Assembly (NCBI GenBank): GCA_014729955.1
Contig: WJJA01000508.1
Span: 1-5,194 of the forward strand
Reading direction: 5' to 3'
DNA: 5,194 nt
From: a bacterium
GTDB taxonomy: Bacteria; Electryoneota; Electryoneia; Electryoneales; Electryoneaceae
Part shown: piece after piece, positions 1 through 5,194 of the stretch
Position numbering within the stretch: the first letter of the stretch is position 1
How the letters are laid out: the number at the start of each line of letters is the position of its first letter
Program-made: the position numbers and the translations under genes
The notes under the pieces: model-generated
Database searches by the model: none
Told to the model about the DNA's origin: nothing
Seen by the model: the letters and a program-made list of their open reading frames with translations, nothing else

Positions 1-290
1 GCACTCAGGGGCATGACACCCCGGAGGCCGCCGCCGATGCTGCGATTGAAGCCGGCGCGGACATCGTCGTGATCTGCGGAACCGATGACGATTACAAGCA
101 GGCGGTGCCGGTGATCGCGCCGAAGCTGAAAGCGACCGACCGTGCGCCGGCCGTGATCCTTGCCGGCATGCCGGACGATGGCACCGCCGAGATGTACCGT
201 GGCAAAGGTGTGGATCGCTTCATCCACCTGAAGGCGAACGTGCTGGAAATTCTCTCCGATCTTGCGCATGATGAAGGAGTAACCCCATGA
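1..290 (+). CDS. mutA: Methylmalonyl-CoA mutase small (beta) subunit, C-terminal part (5' end outside window)
   Basis: Only the last 95 codons are present. The frame is open from base 3 to the TGA at 288-290, and no start lies in the window. The translated tail has the alternating strand/helix pattern of the B12-domain-like C-terminus of the mutase small subunit: a 'TPEAAADAAIEAGADIVVIC' segment, then 'PAVILAGMPDD', then 'DRFIHLKANVLEILSDL'. In the known family this domain is degenerate and does not bind cobalamin; the small subunit supports the catalytic MutB. No DxHxxG motif is visible in the part seen, which agrees with that role. The strongest support is position: the next gene is an unmistakable mutB, overlapping by 4 bp. 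The 'FIHLKANVLE' ending is reminiscent of Bacteroidota/Chlorobi-type subunits (from memory, not a search). Another B12-domain protein is unlikely in this context. Confidence 0.85.
   Translation, partial: TQGHDTPEAAADAAIEAGADIVVICGTDDDYKQAVPVIAPKLKATDRAPAVILAGMPDDGTAEMYRGKGVDRFIHLKANVLEILSDLAHDEGVTP
274..279 (+). promoter_or_regulatory. Ribosome binding site of mutB, inside the mutA 3' end
   Basis: AAGGAG lies 7 nt before the ATG at 287, inside the last codons of mutA. Together with the ATGA stop/start overlap (287-290) it fixes the mutB start. It also suggests translational coupling, which would keep the two subunits in equal amounts. Confidence 0.8.
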
Positions 291-2461
291 GCCGCGTACC
301 GAACTTTCGAGACATCGAACTGGGCGCGACGAAGCCGACCGGCGACTACGATACCTGGGCTGAAGCTGTAAAGCGGCAGACCGGCGAGAACCCGGAAGAG
401 CTGCTGTGGCGCACGATGGAACAGATTGATGTCAAGCCGCTCTACACTGAGAAGGATGTCGAGGGGCTTGAGCATCTCGAGTACCTGCCCGGGCTGCCGC
501 CCTTTCTGCGGGGACCGTACGCCACGATGTACGTCACCCGCCCGTGGACGGTTCGGCAGTACGCCGGCTTTTCCACGGCCGAAGAGTCGAATGCGTTTTA
601 CCGCCGCAATCTCGCCGCCGGACAAAAGGGCCTGTCGGTGGCGTTCGACCTGGCGACTCACCGCGGTTACGATTCCGATCATCCTCGTGTGACGGGCGAT
701 GTGGGCATGGCCGGCGTCGCCATCGACTCTATTCTGGATATGGAGGTCCTCTTTAACGGCATCCCTCTGGACAAGATGTCCGTTTCGATGACCATGAACG
801 GCGCGGTGCTGCCGGTGATGGCGTTCTACATCGTCGCCGGCCTCGAACAGGGCGCGAGCCTCGATCAGCTCACCGGTACCATCCAGAACGATATCCTCAA
901 AGAGTACATGGTCCGTAATACCTACATCTACCCGCCGGAAGGGTCGATGCGGATCATACGCGATATCATTGCCTACACCTCCGAGAACATGCCGCGCTTC
1001 AACAGCATCTCCATCTCCGGCTACCACATGCAGGAAGCCGGTGCGACGGCCGACCTGGAAATGGCTTACACCCTCGCGGACGGTCTCGAATACGTACGTA
1101 CCGGCTTGTCTGCCGGGTTGAGCATCGACCAGTTCGCCCCGCGCCTCTCCTTCTTCTGGGCGGTCGGGATGAACTACTTCATGGAAGTCGCGAAAATGCG
1201 TGCCGCACGGATGCTGTGGGCGAAGCTGATGAAACGCTTCGACCCGCAGAACCCGAAATCCATGATGCTGCGCACTCATTCACAGACCTCCGGCTGGTCG
1301 CTGACCGAGCAGGATCCGTTCAACAATGTTGCGCGCACCTGCCTCGAGGCAATGGCCGCGGCCTTGGGCCACACCCAAAGCCTGCACACCAACGCCCTCG
1401 ATGAGGCGATCGCGCTTCCGACCGATTTCTCCGCACGTATCGCTCGAAACACACAACTTTACCTGCAGGACGAAACCCTGGTTACGAAGGTGATCGATCC
1501 CTGGGCCGGCAGCTATTATGTTGAAGCGCTCACGAACGCCCTGATGCGCAAAGCGTGGGCGCATATCGAGGAAGTCGAAGAGCTCGGCGGCATGACACAG
1601 GCGATCTCCGAAGGTCTGCCGAAGATGCGAATCGAAGAAGCCGCCGCACGCCGCCAGGCGAAGATCGACTCCGGCGCGGAAACCATCATCGGCACCAACC
1701 GGTACCGCCTGGACAAGGAAGAGCCGATCGACATCCTTGCGGTGGACAACGAAGAGGTGCGGCGGCAGCAGATCGAACGTCTGAAGAGATTGAAGTCGGA
1801 ACGTGATGACGACAAGGTCCGTCGTACGCTGAATGCCCTGACGCAGGCCGCCGAGACCGGAGAGGGCAATCTGCTCGCGCTGTCGGTGGAAGCCGCGAAG
1901 GCGCGAGCATCACTGGGCGAGATTTCCGAAGCGCTGGAAAAGGTGTGGGGACGGTTCAACGCGGAGCCGAAAACGATTTCGGGTGTCTACATGAGCGAGT
2001 TCACCGAAGAAGAGACCTTTAACGAGGTGCGGGGGCAGGTCGCGAACTTTGAAAAGCAGGAGGGCCGCCGGCCGCGTATCCTGGTTGCAAAGATGGGCCA
2101 GGACGGTCACGACCGCGGCGCCAAGGTTATCGCCACAGCCTTCGCCGACCTCGGCTTTGATGTGGATGTCGGACCGCTTTTCCAGACCCCGGAGGAGACT
2201 GCACGCCAGGCGGTGGAAAACGATGTGCACGTGGTCGGCATGTCCTCGCTAGCCGCCGGGCACAAAACCCTGCTGCCCGCGCTGGTGGAGGAACTGAAGA
2301 CGCAGGGCCGGGAGGATATTCTGGTGGTAGTGGGCGGTGTGATCCCCGCACAGGATTACGACTTCCTGTACGAGCACGGTGCCACTGCGATTTTCGGCCC
2401 CGGCACCGTGATCCCTGTCGCCGCGAAAAAGATACTCGACCGCCTGATGGAGTCACAGTAG
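287..2461 (+). CDS. mutB: Methylmalonyl-CoA mutase large (alpha, catalytic) subunit, adenosylcobalamin-dependent
   Basis: This 724-residue cytoplasmic enzyme interconverts (R)-methylmalonyl-CoA and succinyl-CoA by a radical mechanism. The length matches the family (Propionibacterium MutB is about 728). The N-terminal substrate barrel covers roughly residues 40-430. In it 'PYATMYVTRPW' gives Y78, M81, R85 and T88, followed by Y92, the equivalent of the Propionibacterium Tyr89 that helps form the radical. R210 (in VRNTYIYPP) and Y246-H247 (in SGYHMQEAG) match the CoA-ester carboxylate and carbonyl contacts. A linker leads to the B12 domain (about 595-724), with D606-G-H608-D-R-G611 (base-off lower ligand His608), S653-S-L655 and G683-G684. 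Nothing is missing or truncated. The start has a good Shine-Dalgarno and overlaps mutA by ATGA, so the two genes form an operon. No meaB follows; a convergent deaminase gene does. The N-terminus, barrel and B12 domain read as the MutB type rather than the ICM or ethylmalonyl-CoA mutase type, judged from overall similarity. Confidence 0.98.
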   Translation: MSRVPNFRDIELGATKPTGDYDTWAEAVKRQTGENPEELLWRTMEQIDVKPLYTEKDVEGLEHLEYLPGLPPFLRGPYATMYVTRPWTVRQYAGFSTAEESNAFYRRNLAAGQKGLSVAFDLATHRGYDSDHPRVTGDVGMAGVAIDSILDMEVLFNGIPLDKMSVSMTMNGAVLPVMAFYIVAGLEQGASLDQLTGTIQNDILKEYMVRNTYIYPPEGSMRIIRDIIAYTSENMPRFNSISISGYHMQEAGATADLEMAYTLADGLEYVRTGLSAGLSIDQFAPRLSFFWAVGMNYFMEVAKMRAARMLWAKLMKRFDPQNPKSMMLRTHSQTSGWSLTEQDPFNNVARTCLEAMAAALGHTQSLHTNALDEAIALPTDFSARIARNTQLYLQDETLVTKVIDPWAGSYYVEALTNALMRKAWAHIEEVEELGGMTQAISEGLPKMRIEEAAARRQAKIDSGAETIIGTNRYRLDKEEPIDILAVDNEEVRRQQIERLKRLKSERDDDKVRRTLNALTQAAETGEGNLLALSVEAAKARASLGEISEALEKVWGRFNAEPKTISGVYMSEFTEEETFNEVRGQVANFEKQEGRRPRILVAKMGQDGHDRGAKVIATAFADLGFDVDVGPLFQTPEETARQAVENDVHVVGMSSLAAGHKTLLPALVEELKTQGREDILVVVGGVIPAQDYDFLYEHGATAIFGPGTVIPVAAKKILDRLMESQ

Positions 2462-2465
2462 CGGA

Positions 2466-2530
2466 CCGTGCTTCCTGTGAGCACGGACGGCGGTGTCCTT
2501 TCGCCGGGAGGGCGGGAGAGCAAGCCCGGT
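2466..2530 (+). other. Run of inverted repeats just after mutB (structured 3' UTR; possible termination/stability element)
   Basis: Starting 5 nt after the mutB TAG there is a perfect 7-bp stem CCGTGCT/AGCACGG (2466-2472 with 2480-2486, 7-nt loop). Next comes CGGCG/CGCCG (2488-2492 with 2502-2506), extendable by a G-T pair. An alternative stem CCGGG/CCCGG (2504-2508 with 2525-2529) would compete with the second one. No T-tract follows any of them, so this is not a textbook intrinsic terminator. It may block 3'-5' RNA decay or help Rho-dependent ending. The stems are seen directly; the role is inferred. Confidence 0.4.
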
Positions 2531-2608
2531 GCAAGTCGGTATCCAGAATCGTTTGTAAGAATAAGAATATCATTCCCTTGTGCTTTACTGAAAGGAACAG
2601 TACCGCAA

Positions 2609-2646
2609 GCAGAACCCCATTCTGCGACGGCCCGGCAAGCCGGGTC
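2609..2646. terminator. Pair of hairpins between convergent mutB and deaminase genes; candidate transcription end
   Basis: GCAGAA/TTCTGC (2609-2614 with 2620-2625, 5-nt loop) is perfect. GGCCCGG/CCGGGTC (2629-2635 with 2640-2646, loop CAAG) has one G-U pair on the + strand. On the minus strand the second hairpin begins 2 nt after the deaminase TGA and has a CUUG loop, a known stable tetraloop. Neither strand has a clean T-run after the stems, so termination activity is only suggested by the position and the GC-rich stems. Confidence 0.35.
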
Positions 2647-2648
2647 CA

Positions 2649-4229
2649 TCAATACCCGTACCCGCCCGCTCCGGATACGGGTTCTTCTTCAGGAATCACG
2701 TCCGGTTGTAAGGCTGCATCGGCCAGCCATGCGATGAAATCATCCCACTGCTGCTGCCAGGCTGCATGCACCGCCGGTCGCTGCTCGTCGGTGAGGCCGC
2801 CGTACGCAAACGAATTCTCGATCAACATGCGTATGTCGGCGATGCTCAAGTCCCACCCCAGCACCGCCGCGACCCAGTCGTAGCTCCAACGATACCGCAT
2901 CAGCCCGGGATCGTCGGAGCTGAGCACAAACGGCACCCCCGTCGCCAGCCACATCACCGCCGGATGGTTACGGAGGTCATCGACATAGTCCAGCGTCTGG
3001 TTCGAAATCGGACACACCTCCAGGCAGATATTCCGCTCAATCACTTGCTGCACCAGGTAGGGGTGACGTTCCAGCGCGTAGCCGTGCCCGATCCTCCTCG
3101 TCCCCATCAGGATTGCATCGAACAGGTTGCGGTTGTCGAGACGGTTCGACTCGCCGGAATGGATATACGGAACAAAAGCGAGTCCCTTCTCCTGCATACG
3201 ATGTTCAATATCCAGGAAGGCGTCCAGGTAGTCGAGATTGCTGCGCCCTTTGTCTTCTTCGCTCACCAGGTCGAATCCGATCACACGGTCGGGATGATGC
3301 TCGAGGAAATCTATCAAACGAAGCCAGTATGCATGAACCTCTTTCGGGGTGGATTGACGACTTGCCGCGGCGACCAGCTTGATGTCAAAATGGGGAAAGC
3401 CCGTGCTACGGACCGTATCAACCAGATCCGACCACCATTGCATCTCCTCCTCGTTGCTGCGCAAACTGCCGTCAGGTTTACGCCGGGGTCCGACCCAGGT
3501 ATGGAATTCCACCCACAGAATCTTTTCACGAGCCAGTTGCAGGCAGGTCTCAACGAAGTAACGCTGCCGCAGCGCCGGATGCCCGCCGAATCGCCATTTC
3601 CGCAGGAAATTGTTCTCAAAATCGACCCAGATATCGCCCTTCTCATAATCCTCCAGCCCGCTCGTGATCGTCTCCAGCAGCCACTGGTTGAATGCAGAGG
3701 TATCATCGGCTTCTGCACGCAAGTCTATCATGCGACGCCATTGCTCGCCCGGCTGCTCTTCCGACCACCGCCAACTCCAGGCGACCGTTTCATCGCTGCC
3801 CGGTCCGGTGTAGATCCATGCCTCGGGCTTGTACGTCGCCTCCATCAATACATCGAAGTCTCCCGTCGCCGATGGGTGACAGTGCAGCAAACCGCCTTTC
3901 GGGAGGCTGTCCATTACGGTCAGCAGGACGGAACGGTCATACATCGGTCGCACCTCGTGAAAACGATGCGCAGGCGGGAAACGATGTTTCGGCAGCGCAA
4001 GCCACGGGGCCTTCAGGGCGGAGAGGACAGAATCGGCACGTTGTTCGGATGCGGTGAGCGAAAGGTCGGCGCTTAGACGGTCGGCACGGTCCCGTTCGAG
4101 CCATGCATCCCGCTGTCGCAGGTATTGCTCTCTGTCGGTCTCTACGGACGGCTCACCTCCCAAGGCCGGCAGCCGGCCTGTAAGCAGGCAGAACAATAGC
4201 AGCCATGCTGATAATTCCGGCGATCTCAT
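2649..4229 (-). CDS. Secreted adenosine deaminase, ADA2/ADGF type (metal-dependent amidohydrolase fold)
   Basis: This 526-residue protein probably hydrolyses adenosine (or a related nucleoside) to inosine and ammonia outside the cytoplasm. Residues 1-25 form a Sec signal: R2, a hydrophobic core AWLLLFCLL, then a likely cut near PALGG. C14 does not make a lipobox (Phe at -1). The metal and catalytic motifs of the family occur in order: H116-C-H118 after 'LPKGGLL'; the ADA2-like 'GFDLVSEED' (318-326); H357-S-G-E360; R379-I-G-H382-G-Y; 'CLEVCPISNQTL' (402-413); and D439-D440 in 'LSSDDPG'. From memory, the stretch from about 318 to the end aligns well with human ADA2, and the length is similar (about 511). 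'WVDFENNF' (201-208) sits where ADA2 has its 'WSKFE' segment. Oddities: the residue after the second metal His is Pro119, where ADA1/ADA2 have a substrate-contacting Asp, and the C-terminus is a short Gly/Tyr tail. The ATG at 4229 has GGGAG 8 nt upstream and gives the signal peptide. The substrate is not proven; a related nucleoside or nucleotide is possible. Confidence 0.9.
   Translation of the reverse strand: MRSPELSAWLLLFCLLTGRLPALGGEPSVETDREQYLRQRDAWLERDRADRLSADLSLTASEQRADSVLSALKAPWLALPKHRFPPAHRFHEVRPMYDRSVLLTVMDSLPKGGLLHCHPSATGDFDVLMEATYKPEAWIYTGPGSDETVAWSWRWSEEQPGEQWRRMIDLRAEADDTSAFNQWLLETITSGLEDYEKGDIWVDFENNFLRKWRFGGHPALRQRYFVETCLQLAREKILWVEFHTWVGPRRKPDGSLRSNEEEMQWWSDLVDTVRSTGFPHFDIKLVAAASRQSTPKEVHAYWLRLIDFLEHHPDRVIGFDLVSEEDKGRSNLDYLDAFLDIEHRMQEKGLAFVPYIHSGESNRLDNRNLFDAILMGTRRIGHGYALERHPYLVQQVIERNICLEVCPISNQTLDYVDDLRNHPAVMWLATGVPFVLSSDDPGLMRYRWSYDWVAAVLGWDLSIADIRMLIENSFAYGGLTDEQRPAVHAAWQQQWDDFIAWLADAALQPDVIPEEEPVSGAGGYGY
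2654..2690 (+). terminator. Possible + strand terminator for mutB, lying inside the deaminase 3' end
   Basis: A perfect 7-bp stem ACCCGTA/TACGGGT (2654-2660 with 2676-2682) encloses a 15-nt GC-rich loop and is followed by TCTTCTTC, the most pyrimidine-rich tail in this area. It lies about 195 nt past the mutB stop, on the strand opposite the last codons of the deaminase gene. The long loop and broken T-tract make it weak, and the repeat may simply reflect the codons of the Gly/Tyr tail. Confidence 0.25.
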
Positions 4230-4237
4230 GGTCTCAA

Positions 4238-4242
4238 CTCCC
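4238..4242 (-). promoter_or_regulatory. Ribosome binding site of the deaminase gene
   Basis: On the minus strand GGGAG lies 8 nt before the ATG at 4229. It supports this start, which also yields a complete signal peptide. Confidence 0.7.
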
Positions 4243-4322
4243 GACAGTCACGAAAAAGTACGCTGACACGGATATCTCACGAGTTCAAAGTATGTCAGAT
4301 TTGAGCCGCGAAGGATGAAGCT

Positions 4323-4334
4323 GTATTGCAATAC
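4323..4334. repeat. Perfect 12-bp palindrome, operator-like
   Basis: GTATTGCAATAC reads identically on both strands, with no spacer. It lies in the divergent gap, about 94 bp upstream of the deaminase ATG and about 440 bp upstream of the lipoprotein ATG. The position suits a dimeric regulator of the deaminase gene. A single copy was seen, so the binding role is inferred. Confidence 0.4.
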
Positions 4335-4519
4335 CGCAAATCCTTCGTAACAGAGCAGGTGACATGCTTGGGGCCGCCCGAAGGGGTATGGATAATTTGG
4401 CTTTGCCTGGGCGCAAACTGTGCCGGAGAAATATCGCAAAACCGGAGATCATCTCAATTGTTAAAGTAGTCTTTAGAAAGATTGTTTTTCCATTCATGAA
4501 ATATCCGGGGTAAAGATAA

Positions 4520-4588
4520 ACCGGGGAAATCCGGTCATGCACGGTGCTTACAAAAGAAGACAGAAACCACCGGGAGACCGACTCCGGT
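4520..4588 (+). repeat. Two tandem hairpins with identical arms (ACCGGG...TCCGGT)
   Basis: Hairpin A is ACCGGG-GAAA-TCCGGT (4520-4535), with a GAAA tetraloop. Hairpin B has the same arms, ACCGGG (4569-4574) and TCCGGT (4583-4588), around an 8-nt loop. In both, five Watson-Crick pairs are capped by a G-T pair, which favours the + strand RNA reading. Because the arms are the same, the outer arms could also pair with each other, giving alternative folds. Both are preceded by an AAACC run. The region lies about 185-250 bp before the lipoprotein start and could be a structured leader or small RNA. I recognise no named RNA family. Confidence 0.45.
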
Positions 4589-4761
4589 ACACCCTGCGTG
4601 AAACGATGAACGACGAGTTTCCAAATCTCCGAAAAGATCAAAATATGGTGGAGGCTCTCTTACCGTCATTTTCTACAGACGACCTGCTGAAAAGGTCTGC
4701 GGACATGGATTTCCGCGAATCCCGTTTTACATTTTCTCGGAATGTTGCAAACCAGAATGCG

Positions 4762-4766
4762 GGAGG
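4762..4766 (+). promoter_or_regulatory. Strong ribosome binding site of the lipoprotein gene
   Basis: GGAGG lies 6 nt before the ATG at 4773 and fixes that start. The start also gives a compact signal peptide ending in a lipobox. Confidence 0.8.
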
Positions 4767-4772
4767 TGGAAG

Positions 4773-5165
4773 ATGTTGCACAGGACACTGTCGATTGTTT
4801 TAACGGTCGCGCTGGGGCTGTTGCTGGTCATCGGATGTACATCGGAACAGCGCGATAACGCGAAAGCGGTGGCGGATCTCGGGAAAAAGATCGGCGAAGT
4901 GCAGAAGAAGCTGAAGGATTATCAGGAAGTTCTCAGCGATGTCAAGTCAGAAACCGGGGAGAAGAAAAAAGAGGCGAAGGAGAAACTCACGCAGATGAAC
5001 AAGCGGATCGACCAGTCGATCGAAGAGGTGCGTGAGTTTGCCGAGCAACTGAAGAAAACATTTGATATGAAAGAAGATGATCCCGCGGCCAAACAGATCG
5101 ATGAGATGGTCGAGAGTCTCGCGGTGGAATGGGAACAACAGAAAAAACGCGTCGAGAACTTGTAA
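4773..5165 (+). CDS. Small putative lipoprotein with a charged helical (coiled-coil-like) body, family unknown
   Basis: 130 residues. The N-terminus is a lipoprotein signal: H3-R4, a hydrophobic stretch of about 16 residues, then the lipobox V19-I-G-C22. Cleavage before C22 and lipidation there are expected. T23-S24 rather than Asp follows, so under the Gram-negative sorting rule the protein would go to the outer membrane. Residues 25-130 are almost entirely Lys/Glu/Gln/Asp-rich with hydrophobics every 3-4 positions (L36, I40, V43, L47, V53, V57; later I79, I83, V86, L93). This pattern is typical of long amphipathic helices or coiled coil, with breaks near T61-G62 and at D102-D103-P104. After C22 there is no cysteine, and no enzymatic motif. 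It may be a structural or adaptor lipoprotein facing the periplasm; that is inference. No partner gene is visible: only 29 bases follow its TAA. Confidence 0.85.
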   Translation: MLHRTLSIVLTVALGLLLVIGCTSEQRDNAKAVADLGKKIGEVQKKLKDYQEVLSDVKSETGEKKKEAKEKLTQMNKRIDQSIEEVREFAEQLKKTFDMKEDDPAAKQIDEMVESLAVEWEQQKKRVENL

Positions 5166-5194
5166 GCCGTGTCGTTTTGAGTGCATTCTTATAC

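Larger units (their letters stand above)
4230..4772. other. Divergent intergenic region without a credible gene, lower in G+C
   Basis: These 543 bp separate the start of the deaminase gene (-) from the lipoprotein gene (+) and must hold both promoters. Hand-counted G+C over 4261-4740 is about 47% (226 of 480), against about 60% in the parts of mutB I sampled. The poorest stretch is 4451-4500. Small reading frames here (4285-4641 minus, 4537-4803 plus, 4248-4439 minus) show no domain, hydrophobic pattern or ribosome site that I trust. What can be seen is a 12-bp palindrome (4323-4334), twin hairpins (4520-4588) and seven CCGG tetranucleotides between 4421 and 4590. I could not find a convincing -35/-10 pair or a Bacteroidota-type TAnnTTTG box. 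Confidence 0.7.

Noticed and set aside
1091..1100. Palindrome TACGTACGTA inside mutB
   Set aside because: It falls in conserved coding sequence (EYVRTG) and is explained by codon choice.
92..1279. 395-codon open frame on the minus strand, antisense to mutB
   Set aside because: The + strand frame is an unmistakable MutB with all key residues. The antisense frame is rich in His/Arg/Gly with no domain, as expected from a G+C-rich shadow.
2491..2545. Resemblance to part of a cobalamin riboswitch (GGTGTCC ... CGGTGCAAGTC), tempting beside a B12 enzyme
   Set aside because: The conserved CCCGCAACTGT core and the B12 box (like AGCCAGGANACCTGCC) are absent, and it lies after mutB rather than before a gene on that strand.
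2524..2545. T-arm-like CGGTGCAAGTC suggesting a tRNA
   Set aside because: No matching acceptor, D or anticodon arms can be placed around it.
2766..4076. 436-codon open frame on the plus strand, antisense to the deaminase gene
   Set aside because: The minus strand frame carries every motif of the deaminase family plus a signal peptide and ribosome site. The plus frame has low-complexity His/Arg/Pro composition and no recognisable domain.
4511..4552. Group II intron domain V-like hairpin with GAAA loop followed by CACGGTGC
   Set aside because: The catalytic AGC of domain V and a pairing lower stem are missing, and no reverse transcriptase is nearby.
4285..4641. 118-codon minus-strand frame in the divergent gap
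   Set aside because: I see no convincing ribosome site, no coherent domain and no codon bias like the neighbours. It also overlaps the twin-hairpin region.
4537..4803. 88-codon plus-strand frame running into the lipoprotein gene start
   Set aside because: It overlaps the well-supported lipoprotein start in another frame, lacks a ribosome site, and has no recognisable sequence pattern.
5144..5178. AAAACG/CGTTTT inverted repeat around the lipoprotein stop as a terminator
   Set aside because: The stem is short and weak with a 23-nt loop, and the window ends too soon to judge what follows.

Overview
The window is bacterial DNA, about 60% G+C in the coding parts I sampled, with three genes and the tail of a fourth. 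The left half is the end of a methylmalonyl-CoA mutase operon (mutA tail and complete mutB). The middle holds a convergent gene for a secreted, ADA2/ADGF-type adenosine deaminase. The right end holds a small lipoprotein gene that diverges from the deaminase gene. The style of the MutA C-terminus (a 'FIHLKANVLE' segment) recalls Bacteroidota/Rhodothermota/Chlorobi-type small subunits. An outer-membrane-type lipoprotein and a Sec-exported enzyme fit a Gram-negative cell. The phylum cannot be fixed from this sequence alone.

Layout. 1-290 (+): last 95 codons of mutA. 287-2461 (+): mutB, overlapping mutA by 4 bp (ATGA), with all the adenosylcobalamin and substrate residues I checked in place. 2462-2648: convergent gap of 187 bp packed with inverted repeats. 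2649-4229 (-): signal-peptide-bearing deaminase of 526 aa. 4230-4772: divergent 543-bp gap, clearly lower in G+C (about 47% over 4261-4740 by hand count), with no credible gene. It contains a perfect 12-bp palindrome and two hairpins with identical arms. 4773-5165 (+): 130-aa lipoprotein that is nearly all charged helix.

Function. MutA and MutB form the heterodimer that interconverts (R)-methylmalonyl-CoA and succinyl-CoA, in propionate/odd-chain/branched-chain breakdown or in propionate formation. The usual chaperone gene meaB does not follow mutB here. The deaminase probably converts adenosine (or a related nucleoside) to inosine outside the cytoplasm, for purine salvage. I see no functional link between it and the mutase; the two genes merely converge. 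The lipoprotein has no recognisable family.

I found no mobile element, CRISPR array, tRNA or rRNA. The most notable items are the ADA2-like bacterial enzyme with an unusual first metal motif (HCHP) and the twin-hairpin region upstream of the lipoprotein gene.
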